Assembly: GCA_029964075.1 (NCBI GenBank)
Contig: CM057130.1
Location: 8,060,001 to 8,124,000 of the forward strand
DNA length: 64,000 nucleotides
Reading direction: 5' to 3'
From: Patiria pectinifera
Lineage: Eukaryota > Echinodermata > Asteroidea > Valvatida > Asterinidae
Positions 10,183-22,516 of this stretch are shown piece after piece; positions within the stretch are counted from its first letter, which is position 1, and the number at the start of each line of letters is the position of its first letter. Both the position numbers and the translations under genes were made by a program. The notes under the pieces were generated by a model. That model saw only the letters and a list, made by a program, of their open reading frames with translations. It was not told the origin of the DNA and ran no database searches.

Positions 10183-12073
10183 ATCACAACAGTGCTTGAC
10201 TACCCTTTTCACTAATGTCGAGCAGCCTTGGCTCGGCAACTATAACGCCGGTCAAGCTGTGAGCCTGGATTCAGCACCAAAAACTGTCTCAGTTGGAGTT
10301 CAAGTCAAGTTGTGCTTTTGCAGCGACAACATCATTGAGAGCGCATTTCGTGAACAAGGCGTAACCAATGATTTAAATTCAGTTCAGCAAGATGATCTCC
10401 GAGAAGAACTATCTGATTCTGACTCGGATTACGATGATACCGAGGAAGTATTTGAGGAAGCGGATGATTACAACAGTAGAAACACCAAACAGCGAAATGA
10501 GACAGTAACGGGAAAACAGGTGCACAAAACTGTTAGTCGGCCAACGAGGAATCAAAGGAAACCTAATCAGGGAGCGAATCCTGGATATTCTTGCGAAGAG
10601 TGCGGAGATAAGTTTACTCGCGAGTGTTACCTTATCCATCACATGAAGAAACACAGAGGAGAAGAGACAACGGTACAATGTCAATTCTGTGACCTGACCT
10701 ATCCCAGTCCATGGACATTAACCCTGCATATTTCTCTCATGCATCCGGAGCATGCACCGCCACCGCGTGACAAGCCTCCAAAGAATCCAATCATCTGTAC
10801 TACCTGTGGAATGGCGTTGAAGACTGCGTATATATACAGGAAACACCAACGCACACACACAGATGAGAGACCCTACGAGTGCGACTTGTGTCACAAGGCG
10901 TTCAAATTTTCAGGATCTCTGGCCAAACATAAACTAGGAATGCATACCCAAGAGCGGCCTTACCCTTGTCATCTATGTGACAATAACTTCAAACATTCTA
11001 GTGACTTGATACGTCATCAAGTTGTCCACACTGGCGAGAAACGATACAAGTGCCTTGAGTGTAATAAAGCCTATACAGCATATAATTCCCTGCAATTCCA
11101 CAACTTAAGGTATCATGAGAACCCGGGGGCTAAGCCGTTCAAGTGCCCTCACTGTAACAAATGTTTTGCCAAAAAATTCTCGATGAACGACCACATCAGG
11201 AAGAAACACCTGTATCCAGAAAAGTACAAGAGAAGGCCTGGCCAGCCTCGCAAACCACCCCCAGAACGGACCTTCCATTGTGAGATCTGCAGCAAAGCTT
11301 TCAGATATGCAAGCAACTTGAGACGTCACTACATATCTCACACCGGTGAACAGCGTTTCAAATGTACACAGTGTGACAAGGCATACAGAGACAATGATAC
11401 GCTGAAAATCCACATCCTGCGATACCATGAGAACCCTGGGGTAAAGCCTTACGAGTGCCCTCACTGCGACAAATGTTTCGCCAAAAGATCCTCCCTGCCC
11501 AGCCACATCAAAAAGAAACATGAGAACCCAGAGGGAAATAAGCCAGAGAAGTGCAAAACAAAGCCCACCAAAACAAAGCCCGCCAAGCCAAAGCTCGCCA
11601 AGCCACGCAACCCACCCCCGGAAGAACGGGCCTTCCAGTGTGACCTCTGCGGCAAAGCTTTTGGATTCATGAGCAATCTGAGACGTCATTACGTAACTCA
11701 CACTGGGGAACAGCAGTTCCAATGTACACTGTGTGATAAGGCGTACCGAGACAATAATTCCCTGAAACGCCACATCCGGAGATTTCATGAAAACCCTGAG
11801 ATAAAGCCTGATGAGTGCCCTCATTGCGACAAATGTTTCACCAACAAATCCGCCCTGCTAAGCCACATCGAAAAGCAGCATGAAAATCCAGAGCAGGACG
11901 ATGGACAGAACACAGTGCCCTCTAAATACATGCATACTCTGAAAATACCAGCTCATGTTGGAATGACAAGTGTGGTGTCAAAAGGCTTTAAAAGCACAGC
12001 TGCAATTAAACGTGCACCTCTAGTGCTGCCTGTTATTATACATAAGTCTCCAAATACCGAGGCTGGAATATAA
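10183..12073 (+). CDS. array gene 1, long exon: 13-finger C2H2 protein
   Basis: Joined to the 134-nt exon this gives 674 residues. After the split Arg-45 the N-terminal module continues to SVGVQVKLCFCSDNII (about residues 81-96), followed by an acidic stretch (DSDSDYDDTEEVFEE). Thirteen C2H2 fingers follow at about residues 180-611, most with C-x2-C-x12-H-x3-4-H and TGE(K/Q)R-type linkers. Fingers 5-7, 8-10 and 11-13 form a three-finger repeat, the last two nearly identical, with HENPG.KP and CPHCDKCF marking each third finger. The C-terminus (IPAHVGMTSVVSKGF) is shared with gene 2. It is most likely a nuclear sequence-specific DNA-binding protein. Targets and cofactors cannot be read from sequence. 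The frame is intact and the stop is TAA. Gene 2 is its closest paralogue. Confidence 0.93.
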
Positions 12074-12866
12074 AATAACCCTTGCATTGATTGCAGTAAA
12101 AAAAACAACGTTATTCTTAAGTGAATTTTGTTGCTGCATGATGTCATTTTTGAGGTTCATGTATGTTCCTGTACCAAATGTGTATCTGATGTTATTGTAG
12201 TTTTTCGTGTTGCTACAATTTAAAAAAAAACTACATTATTTACAATCTTTGGCTTTAGATTTAGTAACTACAATCTATAATTTACCAGAGTGCTTTTACC
12301 CCAATCTTCCCAAATCCTTCAAATCCTTTTTGCATAGGTGAGGAATTCAGAGGATTGAGGCTGTATGGCAAAAAATGTGTTTGAGTTGATTTTGAAGGAT
12401 GCACTTTGTCAAGGTCTTACATGTAGGCTGTACCTGGTGTTGTTTATGCTTAGCCATGCATACATTTAGGTCTTGATATTAGTTGAAACCACCTGCACTG
12501 CTTGTTGGCGAATTTTGTAGGATTGAGGTAGTTGTCACCCCTCCAATGAATATGAATGGAGGATTGAGGCTGTATCAAATTTGTATATGGAGCAGGATTT
12601 TGAAGGATTGAGGGTGTATCCTAGCCAAAAGGCCTAGGGGTTTAGGGTTAATGAACAAAACTTGTCTAGTGTTTGTATAATGATGTGATTGCAGTGCAGC
12701 TCCCTTGCTATAAAAAAAAAATCAAATTGCAAATACATACATGTATCTAAATTTGGCAAGTAGCAAACTCTACATGTACAGTTGTCATTGAACAGAATTT
12801 TAAGGAGCATCGTTTATCATTCTAATTTTCCAACAGAAAATTGTATATATATCAGTGATGTAGTGC
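12074..12866. other. 3' flank of array gene 1 with diverged GGATTGAGG repeats
   Basis: Between 12340 and 12650 short units such as GAGGATTGAGGCTGTAT recur, matching the intron of the same gene. No further exon is seen. Confidence 0.5.
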
Positions 12867-13008
12867 CTTGATGCTGGGCCTTGGCCTTAAGGCTGCCTTA
12901 AGGCTGGATTTTAGGGCCTTGGCCTTGGCCTCGAGGCTTGAGGGTAAAAGCCTTGGCCTTGGCCTTGGCCTTGAGGGTTCAGGGCCTTGCTATTTTGAGT
13001 CAAGGCTC
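12867..13008. repeat. GGCCTT minisatellite, block 1
   Basis: Imperfect tandem repeats of GGCCTTGGCCTTGAGGGT fill this stretch. A second block of the same repeat lies at 13957-14090, so they may be one array split by later insertions. Confidence 0.8.
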
Positions 13009-13568
13009 TTCAAGGCCCATAGATTTTTGCATTTTCCAGATAAATCTGTTCGAAATTGTGCTGTTACCATTTTAATCGTATTACCATGGAGGAGGGAAGC
13101 ATCCTATAGATTCTGTGTGTTGGGCACACTTCCACTTTTGTAGCATCACATTTTGTTACCATTGTAGTAGATTTGCTGCAAAAATATTCCGTACACTTGT
13201 GGGGCTATTGAGATGATCACTTTAATTGCATATAACTATGGAATAGATCTGATTGGTTGTATTTGTCTCCCTGATAAGTGCTAAAGATTTGCATGTATCT
13301 GTTTTAGATAATGCTGATATTTCTGACCATGTTGGGCCAGCAAATAAAAATTTCCCAAATCAGTTTCTTGGATCCCCCTTTTGTTACACTTGGGAGAATT
13401 GTGTGTCAATATAGAAGTAAATCATTATTTTGTTTAGTTAAACCATATTGAAGACCTGTACTTATACTTTAATGGATACAGTGCAGTCATTAAACGGTGT
13501 AGGCCTATGCGAGCATGTTGATTGCAATTAAAGAACTGTTGTTCTTCGTAACGAGCAATTCGTGATGA

Positions 13569-13888
13569 TAAGGGTGGATCCAGGGGGGGCCAAAAGGGTC
13601 CATGCCCCCCCCCCCCGTAAAAAAAAACGAAACCATTTTTTTTATGTGACGTCGTAATAAAGGCAGGCAATGAGTACACCACCATCTTTTCCTCAAAAAA
13701 CATCGGTTAAAATGTTCAGAAATTGCCTCAAATCGCACCACCGAGCTTCTCGAATCCAATATTTTTTTTCGGGGCCCTTAAGCGGGCCCCGAAGCCCAAG
13801 CCGTAATTTTTTGACCCACTTTTTTGGGGGGACCAAAATTTCTATGGCCCCCCCCCCCAAAAAAAATTGTGTTCTGGATCCGCCCTTG
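13569..13888. mobile_element. hAT-like MITE with intact 8-bp target duplication
   Basis: The ends TAAGGGTGGATCCAG and CTGGATCCGCCCTTG are inverted repeats. The flanks carry the exact duplication CGTGATGA at 13561-13568 and 13889-13896. The 320-bp interior is non-coding with G/C runs. An 8-bp duplication and (C/T)AAGGG ends are typical of hAT-derived elements. Confidence 0.85.
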
Positions 13889-13956
13889 CGTGATGATGTG
13901 TCACTCATTTGACTTTACATGTAATTAGTTCTATATCAGTGGTCATTTCATAAAAC

Positions 13957-14090
13957 AGGGCCTTGGCCTTGGCCTTGGCCTTGAGGGTTAAGCCTTGGCC
14001 TCGAGGCTTGAGGGTCAAAGCCTTGGCCTTGGCCTTGGCCTTGAGGGTCAAAGCCTTGGCCTTGGCCTTGGCCTTGAGGGTCAAAGCCTT
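13957..14090. repeat. GGCCTT minisatellite, block 2
   Basis: Units of about 39 bases (CCTTGGCCTTGGCCTTGAGG plus GTCAAAG) are repeated three to four times. Apparent Ala/Lys/Leu-rich reading frames across it are artefacts of the repeat. Confidence 0.8.
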
Positions 14091-14264
14091 TGCTCCAACA
14101 CTGATATATATTTCTTTTGGAAGCATATTCTTTGGCACTCTTGAGTTAAGAAATAAATTTTGGTTTTGAAAATTGGGCTGGGAAGTTAAAGTGTCTCAGT
14201 TACATAGTTTGTCTCATTGATCACAAATTCATCGCGTTTAAGTTTCTCTGTCTTATACAGTTTA

Positions 14265-14733
14265 TGTAGCCCCATAATGTGGCCAATTTACTGGACTACA
14301 TGTACCTCAGTAAATAAAGGCCACACTTGGAACATGTACCCTAAAATGTAGAACTTTGTCAAGCTTTCATTTTCTTATTTAGACTTTGTTTGTAGTTTAT
14401 TTACGCTTAAGAAGCACACTCACCCTCTTTAAAGTGATAGAAAATTGGTCCCCCTTTTTCAGACATCTATATTTCATGTAATTTCTCGGTTCGTTTGCGT
14501 ATCTAAATTCCAACAAAAAAATGACATGAAAAGTAGATGTCCGAAAAAGGGTGTACTAATTTTCTGTCGCTATAAAGAGGGCGAGTGTGCTTCTAAAGCG
14601 TAAATAAACTCCAAACAAAGTCGAAATGTGAAAATCCAAATTTGACAAGTTCTACATTTTTGGGAACATTTTCCAAGTGTGGCCTTTATTTACGGAGGTA
14701 GTCCAGTAAATTGGCCACATTTATGGGGCTACA
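14265..14733. mobile_element. long inverted-repeat element (about 470 bp)
   Basis: The arms of about 200 bases begin TGTAGCCCCATAATGTGGCC and end GGCCACATTTATGGGGCTACA. Internal blocks also pair, for example GAAGCACACTCACCCTCTTT with AAGAGGGCGAGTGTGCTTC. It has no coding capacity. It is a palindromic DNA transposon remnant. Confidence 0.8.
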
Positions 14734-14837
14734 GTTTATGGGGAATATGAAAAAAAATGTGTACACATGTACGTGTAGTTAAAAATATCAATACGTGTAA
14801 ATTTTATTGATAGAACTTTGGAATAGTCAAAGTAATG

Positions 14838-15052
14838 TGAAGGAATGTTGTATCCAGACGCCACTTCAGCACTTGTGTACAAAGTCTATGGAGAGTCAAA
14901 AATTTTCTAAAAAGTATTTCCTAACAAAATCAGTAGTATTTCTCGGTCTCATATTCGTGTCTTTTCAACATTTTTTTTTGCAATGGTCTGACTGACCTTT
15001 ATTGAGACCAGTGATATATGAAGAAAACAATCAGGTTAGAACATTCTTTCCA
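14838..15052. mobile_element. MITE, TTGCAACCTGACGCCACTT family, diverged copy
   Basis: It starts GAATGTTGTATCCAGACGCC and shares TTGTGTACAAAGTCTATGGA in inverted order with the full copy at 8236-8474. It ends in AGGTTAGAACATTC. Confidence 0.6.
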
Positions 15053-15579
15053 AGGAATGTTTGGATGACATCAAGCATTGAAAGGGTGTTTTTTTTTTTA
15101 GTAATGAGCAAAATGTGGTCTTCTGAATTTCATTTTCAGTTACAACACAGTTTGAAATAAACATGTGCAAGACCAAAAATATAATGTGATTGATGGTGTT
15201 TGCTATTTACTTTGATTTGAACTTTCAGGGACAAAATGTAACAAGTAACCCATGGCAAGACAGTAAGCCTTTCTATTTTTGAAAAGACGGTACAGAAAAA
15301 AAAGAAGACTTTTGAGAGTCAAATGAAAATAAAAATGCAATAGTTTGCATCACACATAAGGTGTTAATCAATGTTTTGCACTCCAGTTAAACTGAGAATT
15401 TACTCTTGAACACAATTTTTATCCTCTGAAAAAAATTGATATTTAAAGAAAAAAGGTGCTTGCTTAAAAAACAAGGATGCTGTTCCAGATGCATTTCTAT
15501 TGCTTGCTTTGAAACATAAAAACCTTCTGCTTTGAAGTCCAAAAAAATATGAAAACACATGAAACGGACTACCGCGTTT

Positions 15580-15686
15580 CACGAGAGGGCGCTCTCGCAG
15601 GAAGTGCAGAAACGCCGCGCTGCGCTAAACGGTCGCGCGGTCTCTTCCAATTCCTTCAGAAACTGCTTGAAATCGACAAAGCTGAG
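15580..15686 (+). promoter_or_regulatory. array gene 2: CTCF-like motif and putative non-coding first exon
   Basis: CACGAGAGGGCGC at 15580-15592 is followed 94 bases later by GCTGAG|GTAAGC. A possible acceptor (TTAGTTATAG) is at 17241-17250. Sequences either side of the motif do not resemble those of gene 1. Confidence 0.5.
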
Positions 15687-16402
15687 GTAAGCCCGAGGTA
15701 AATTTTATACCTGAGCTGAGAAATTTATTATTTAACAAAAAACCTAGACAAAGATGAAAGGGAAGAAAGCATCTGGTCATGATTTAATGGAAAACTAAAA
15801 AATGTTGCAACCTGAAGCCACTCTCAATCTCAGCTCAAATGATGGCGTCTGGCAAATGTCTGGGCGATCGTGTAGTGTATGTAGGGCTGTTGTGCGCTTT
15901 CTTGAAAATCACGCAATCTTAAGAATGCGCGCACAATCTTAAGAATGCGCGCGCATTCTTAAGAATATCACGCATTCTTAAGATTGCATGGGAATATCAC
16001 GTGCGCAATTTATGAATTTTGCGCAATCTTAACAAACAATGCACGACATAGTTATGTTAAATGAAATGTATAGCGGTAACTTAAAGGGAAATATTCATAT
16101 AAAGAGGAAAGAAAATGTTCTATGCTTTTGTACTCGTATTCTGTAAGCCGTATAACTACGATAATTTGAACATGTTGAATCAAATTAAACCTGTTATTAA
16201 TTGCTTTTTTCTGCCCATTATGGGAAGTTTCGTAATAACGGAGGACTGGGAACTAGTCTGGGAAGTGCTTTGTTTAGGCTAGACAAGTTACAAGTCCCTG
16301 TATGTATTATGCATGCCATGAAAAAAAAAAAAAACATGTCCAGAAGCTGCCAAAATTGCTCTTTTGACTAGATAGAATCCAGCTCTGCGGCGTAATGGTG
16401 GG

Positions 16403-16484
16403 GGTGTGAACAATTAATTGGTGGCAATTTAAATGGGAAATAGCATTAGCACTGTGGGATGTCGCAGTATTCATTCTCATTCTT
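16403..16484. repeat. 82-bp direct repeat, copy 1
   Basis: The repeat begins GGTGTGAACAATTAATTGG and is repeated with only three or four differences at 16726-16807. Confidence 0.85.
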
Positions 16485-16725
16485 CTTCATCCCCCCTTTA
16501 TTATCCCAAAAATCAGAATTCTTTCCAATACACTAGTATTATTATGTCTCTTATTGACTTCCTGGTCCCCCAATATGTGCATACTTTCATGTCATCAAAG
16601 TCAATTTGAGCAGTGAACAAGCATTTTCTTAGAAAACAGTATAATTATTAAGAATCAGTGAACCAATGCAGCTAGACTTTGTACACAGGGTGTTGAGTGA
16701 ACTTCGTATATGGAAATCTTTCCGG

Positions 16726-16807
16726 GGTGTGAACAATTAATTGGTGGCAATTTAAATGGAAAATAGCATTAGCACTATGGGATGTCACAGTATTCATTCT
16801 CATTCTT
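16726..16807. repeat. 82-bp direct repeat, copy 2
   Basis: This is the second copy of the block at 16403-16484, 323 bases downstream in the same orientation, inside the 1.4-kb inverted-repeat element. Confidence 0.85.
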
Positions 16808-17343
16808 AAGCATGCGTGATTTTCAAGAAAGCGCACAACAGGGCCCCTGTTTTGTTTTCATCAAAATAGGGTCAAAAATGTTTTTTATTGCTCAAAAATC
16901 ACCTTTTCAATCAAAAGCAGACTTTTCTCATTCTAATGACACCCGTTTTGCAATTTTGAATAGTTTTTTTGGGTAGAAATCACGATTTTCCTGCGCGGTT
17001 TGTGCCTTGCGATTCAGCACTCCGTACGTGCGCACAGTACATAGCGCGGTGATCGGCATCTTTATTTTGGGGTTGCGTGCTGTCGCCGTGCTGTGTCATT
17101 GTCATTTTACCCCAAAATTTTTCTAAAAAAAATCTAAACCCTTCCCTCTATCTTCTGTCTACCTCAATCTAAGACATACCTGTTTATTGAGAATGTCGCC
17201 AACTAGTTTGGTCGGTAATTTTAAAGTGGATTTTGTTCCCTTAGTTATAGGAACCGGGCCCGACACTACACGATCGCCAAAAACGACAACTACTATCACC
17301 TCTGCTGACATTTAATTTGTGGATAAAGTGAGCGACAGTCACC

Positions 17344-17477
17344 ATGGAAGTAATTAGTGGCAGCATGATCCTGCATCCCATCTTGGCCAGCGAGCTCAAG
17401 GCCTTGCAAGAATCCAGTGGTTTTAAGACGGCCGGTTCCTTCTTGAAACATCTGTTTGGTTTAGAGGAGCAGCACAG
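17344..17477 (+). CDS. array gene 2, coding exon 1
   Basis: 134 nt with the family Kozak start (CAGTCACCATGG). The peptide differs most from its paralogues (MEVISGSMILHPILASEL, FLKHLFGLEEQHR). The donor is CACAG|GTACAA, phase 2. The intron runs 1071 bases to 18548. Confidence 0.92.
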
Positions 17478-18548
17478 GTACAAAATGTTTGCTGCTGCAT
17501 ATTTTGTTTACTTTCCATTGATACTTACTTACTAAATATGTCTTTTTCAAATTTTCAAAGTAAGTTCAGGGTACTTAACCACTTCCAGTTCTCCTACACA
17601 GCATTCCTAGCCACTTGGGAAATCAAAGAAAACTTTGTAATTGAGTTTCCATTTTTTCACTTGGGGGAAACTCAGGGAATTTTGGAAAACATCACTCTGG
17701 GATGCCAATTTTCAGGCTGTTACCTGAATTCAGGCTCTTTGGTGTTTTTGAAAAAACAAACTCAGACATTGCATCCTTTCACAGGCCAGAAACTAAATCC
17801 TCGCGCACTAAATTGTGCACACAATTAACTTACACACAATGCTCCGTGTTAATTGCCATGCTAGCTCAATACACAAATTTATGAATTGTATTTTCAAAAC
17901 TGGGTTTATTGTATATTGCCATGTGTTATGGTGTATTGCGATCGTTTCGTGCTTGCTTGTCTTCTTCCACGTCAAATATTTTTCAGGCACGGGAACAAAA
18001 ACCCACTGGTAGCCCTGACCAGTGTTCCCAGAAAAATGAAAGGTTTTGCCAACTTTTTGGCAAGTTTTCTCCATTGACTGACAATGTATCGTCCAATTAC
18101 ATACAAATGGTCATGGAACGCACAAAATCTGAGACAAACAACACTTAACATACAACATTCCCTTAAGGTTGACCAAGGGGTGTGGCTAACTCGCAAATAG
18201 GTCAATTTGCTTTATTGAAGTGAAAATGTTTGTCATTGAGTTTTAGAAAATTTCTCAGGGAAGTATCAGAGAAACTCAGGGAATTTTGTTTTCGTATAGA
18301 TCTCAGAGCTCTGCTACATAACACCCACCAACCAACCATTGGAATCCCTCAGTCTTCTGAGTCCTGACGTTTTTCCTTTGTTTTCCTGTTTGATTGTTAA
18401 CCACATAGACTCAAAGAAAAGTTTTTCTTGTGACATGATACAACCGACTTATTACACAAAACTTCCAGTCTTATCTTGAATGTGCTTTGTGCATTGTGTT
18501 CAGCAATTTATTTACACTTCCCATATTTTTTTCCACTTGACCTGCCAG

Positions 18549-20325
18549 ATCTCAACAGTGTGTGACTACCCTTTACACTGATGTACAGCAGCCAAGGCTT
18601 GGAGATGCTAATCAAGATGTAATTCTGGATTCAGCTCGGCAATCGAGAACTGTGTCCATCGGAGTTCAAGTCAAATTATGCTTTTGTAGCGACAACATCA
18701 TTGATAGCGCATTTCATGAACTAAACGTCAACAGCGAAGTAGATTCTTATCAGCAAGACGATCTCCAAGAAGAAATATCGGACTCCGACTCGGATTACAA
18801 TGATACCGAGGATGTTTTGGAGGAAGAGGTTGAAATCACCAGTAGAAACAGCAGAAAGCGAAAAAAGACAGTAGCGAAAGAACAAGTTCACAAAACTGTT
18901 GGTAGACCAGCAAAGAATCGAAGACAACCTAATCAGGAAGCAGATCAGGAATTTTCTTGCGAGGAGTGTGGAGCTAAGTTTTCTCAGGAATGTTACCTTG
19001 CCCATCACATGAAGCAACACAGCAGAGAGGAGTCACTACAATGTAAATACTGTGACCATACCTATCTCATTCCTGCAAAATTAGCCCAGCATATTTCTGT
19101 AATGCATCCAAAGCACGCCCCGCCACCTCGGGAAAAGCTCCAGAAGAAATCATTCATCTGCGCTACCTGTGGAACGGCATTTAAAACGATGCACACATAC
19201 CAGAGACACCTGGCTACACATGTGGATGAGAGACCTTACGAGTGCAACTTGTGTAAGGAGAAATTCAAATACTTAACATCTCTGGGCAGCCATAAAGTCC
19301 AAGTGCATAACATTGAACGCCCCTACTCTTGTCATTTGTGTAGCCGTAGCTTCAAGAAGCCCAGCCATTTAAAAGACCATCGGGTTGTCCACACTGGCGA
19401 GAAGCGATACAAGTGCCTTGAGTGCAATAAAGCCTTTACAGCTTATAATTCCCTGAGATTGCACAAGTTACGCCATGAGAACCCGGGGTTGAAGCCCCAC
19501 GAGTGCCCTCACTGTCCGAAGCGTTTTGCTGGAAAACACACATTGGATAATCACATTGAAAGGAAACATGTGAACCCAGAGCAGTACAAAAGAAAGCCCT
19601 TCCAGTTGCATGACCCACCCCTTGAACGTTCCTTCCAATGTCACATATGTGGCAGTGCTTTTACATACTTGAGCAATTTGAGAAGTCATACCACAAAGCA
19701 CACCGGCAGAAAGCGGTTCAAATGCACACAATGCGATAAAGAATACATTGCCAACCATACGCTGAAAAACCATGTCATTAGAGTTCATGAAAACCCCGGA
19801 TTCAAGCCAGTCAAGTGCCCTCTCTGTGACGTACGTTTCTCCCAGAAATCCTCGTTGCCTAAGCACATCGCAAGGATGCATGAGAACCCACAGCGAGAGA
19901 AGTACAAGAGAGATCCCAACAGGCCACGCAAGCCGCCCCCGGAACGGTCCTTCCAGTGTGACCTCTGCGACAAAGCTTTCAGATACTTGTGCAATCTGAA
20001 ACGTCACAGCTTAATTCACACCGGTGAGGTGCCATTTCAATGTACACAGTGCGATAAGGTGTACAGAGACAATGCAACGCTGAAAACCCACATCCTTGTA
20101 TGTCATGATAACCCTGGAGTAAAGCAGTTCAGATGTCCACAATGTGACAAATGGTTTGCTTATAAAACCTCGTTGAACAAGCACATAAAAACGCAGCATG
20201 AGAACCCAGAGCGTGGTCTGGAAATACCTGCTCATGTTGGAATGACAAGTGTGGTGTCACAAGGATTTAAAGGCACAGCAGCTGGTATTAAACGTACACC
20301 TCTAGTACTGCCTGCTACTCCATAA
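18549..20325 (+). CDS. array gene 2, long exon: 13-finger C2H2 protein
   Basis: With the first coding exon it encodes 636 residues. The module core is TVSIGVQVKLCFCSDNII, followed by DSDSDYNDTEDVLEEE and a basic patch (SRNSRKRKKTV). Thirteen fingers lie at about residues 180-595, in the same order as gene 1. Finger 1 is FSCEECGAKFSQECYLAHH. Fingers 8-10 and 11-13 again form the three-finger repeat with HENPG and NPE linkers. The C-terminus IPAHVGMTSVVSQGF matches gene 1. Contact residues in the fingers (for example YLSNLRSH versus YASNLRRH) differ from gene 1, so the DNA targets probably differ. The frame is intact and the acceptor is CCAG at 18545-18548. Probable nuclear DNA-binding regulator. 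Confidence 0.93.
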
Positions 20326-20578
20326 ATCTCAGAATACAGTGACTGGAGTAGAAAGTAGCCCTTGAACAAAAAACTGTTCATGTTGCAGACAACAGACTCG
20401 GTTGTCAATTAACTTACAGAGAATACACAACTTTTGCGAACATCAAAAAAACAAAACTACCAAATTATGGCACCTGGTGACGTACTCCTAACCCCCAAGT
20501 CCATCCATTTCTGAAAATTACAGCAAAAGCAAATGTTGTATATTATAATTTTAAGTTTTGTTGCAAAGGAATAGTCAT
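20326..20578. other. 3' flank of array gene 2
   Basis: The sequence is AT-rich; no gene or repeat was recognised. Confidence 0.4.
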
Positions 20579-20703
20579 GAGACGCAATGACATCACGCTT
20601 TGTTTACATGTGGGCTTTCCTATTAAAGCCAGGCGGGACGCATCCCACCTGGCTCTCATAGGAAAACGTACGTGTAAACGAGCATGACGTCATTACGTCT
20701 TAG
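20579..20703. mobile_element. small palindromic element
   Basis: GAGACGCAATGACATCACGC and its inverted partner ATGACGTCATTACGTCTT bound a stem containing GGCTTTCCTATTAAAGCCAGG and its rough complement. It is non-coding. Confidence 0.6.
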
Positions 20704-22261
20704 GTCCATTAATATTTGTGATAGTCACAAATTCATTTAAATACAAGTTGCTTGTCTGTCTTGTAGACTTAATATAGGCATTTAAAGGTCCTGAAATCCC
20801 TGGAAATTTCATGTTTTGGATTGTTTACTTACATGTAGCCTATTTCAAATATCTGGTTGAAAGGAAACCAACCTAATTTCTTACCGTTCCCGAGAAAAGA
20901 CGGAAAAAAACCTGCTTGTTTACATCGGAGCGCATCAAATGACGGAGTACAAATACGTTTTTGTGTCGTTCTCAGTGTACAATATACACGTTGTGTGTCT
21001 CGGGAACAGCGGTGACCAATCACCAATGCAAACAAAAATGGTTTCTTGAACGTCCGCAAAAGGCAACACTTTATGAATGAAATCACAACTAGCATCCAAA
21101 CAGCTCGAATTTGATGGGGTCGCAAAAACCGGACCCCGAAATTGGTTCTCGCACGCATAATACAGGAATAACACAAAAGCGCCTAGTTTTGAAAGGATAG
21201 TTGTGTGGATGTTTATATCCCACTTTTAAATGTTATTTCCGATTAACATCATCTCGTTCAAAGTGCGTTTTGTAGCCCAATTGGGCTGTTCCAAGACCTA
21301 CATGTAGTGTCCCTTTAATACAACATAAAAATTTGTTTAAAATCTGAGAATTTAAAAAAAAACCAACTTGTCAATGCTCTGCATTTCATACATGTAGATA
21401 ATTTCTTAGATCAGTGTGCCTATGCCTAAATGTTTTTTTAATGTATTATATCAAAGAATTACAAAAAAAACTTGATATGACGTGTCATAACTTTGTTTGT
21501 GCATGATAATTCTTAATATTTATCTTTTGTGAAAGATGGCTTCAATAAATGTTTTTACTGTAGTCTACAGAAGTATGTTTTCTAAGGATTTCCCCATTTT
21601 CATTATCATTTGAGCCTTTTGAATATAGATTGTCTAAAATAACCCAAATTGCAACCCAGTACAATTTGGTGGGGGGGGGGGGTGGTAGCATGATTGGGTA
21701 CAGGAAAATGTGTGAAAGTATTTTTTTTTCACAAGTTAATTTAATCAGTGCTAAATTTTTTGAGATGTGATATTTTTTTAGATTTATAGATGAAATCCCC
21801 CTATATTAAAGGGCCCGCACAATTAAATTGTTTTTAATGCTATCCTTAAAAATGCAGCTTTGTGTCCCATTTAACTTTTTTTAAATGGCGTTTTGCCTTT
21901 TGGAAGGATATTTTTGGGATATTTCTGTATTCATTTCAAAACTGATGTCATTCAAGACAGATGCTACAGCTAATAGCACACAAATTGCTAGAATTTTTGA
22001 TGTTTTGGGATCTTCAATTTTCTTTTCTGTGGTGATTCATTGTTTTGTGAGTGCAGTACATGGGTGTAATAAGCCAAAATGAGCAACCCTTTCTTAACAA
22101 ATATTTTCAAAGAGCATATTTTGAGTCCACAGTTTGAATAGAAAACCCTGAAGCTGAACAGTGTCTTCCTGAAATGACATCACAGCAACAGCGCCCTCAG
22201 CATAAATAGGCTTTACACTGTCTTGAATTTTTCAAGAGGTTTTCGCTTTAACATCAAAATC
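20704..22261. other. intergenic DNA between array genes 2 and 3
   Basis: No supported exon. A minus-strand frame of 115 codons at 20829-21176 has no Kozak start or splice signals. GTGAAAGATGGCTTCAATAAA (21530) resembles 3'-flank sequence of genes 5 and 6, so this may be ancestral 3' flank. Confidence 0.4.
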
Positions 22262-22388
22262 ATGTGAAATATCTGGGACTGGAAAACATTTCCAATTTTG
22301 TTGGGAAATATTTAAAAATATTTTGTCACTCTCCATATACTTTGTACACAATCAAGGAAGTGGCGCCAGGTTGCAACATTTTCTCCAG
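22262..22388. mobile_element. MITE, TTGCAACCTGACGCCACTT family, right half
   Basis: It contains ATCTGGGACTGGAAAACATT and CTCCATATACTTTGTACACAA and ends AGTGGCGCCAGGTTGCAACA, matching the right half of the 8236-8474 copy. Confidence 0.65.
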
Positions 22389-22516
22389 TAGATGTTTTTT
22401 GCTTTGGTATTCGAGTTTTGGGGTTTGTTTTTGTAGTGTACTGCATGCATTATGTGCATGCAATGCGCAGGGTGACCGTAAGGTCATGGCCAAATTCTGC
22501 TAAATGCACATCAAAA

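Larger units (their letters stand above)
15863..17278. mobile_element. 1.4-kb inverted-repeat element containing hairpin blocks
   Basis: GGCGATCGTGTAGTG at the left end is inverted at 17264-17278. Further in, TTGTGCGCTTTCTTGAAAAT (about 15889) pairs with its complement near 16817-16836. The right end overlaps the likely 5' leader of array gene 2. No transposase frame was seen. Confidence 0.5.

Noticed and set aside
11105-11824. 239-codon minus-strand frame across gene 1's fingers
   Set aside because: It is the antisense shadow of the repeated finger codons.
20829-21176. 115-codon minus-strand frame
   Set aside because: No start context, no domain, no splice signals; in repeat-rich intergenic DNA.
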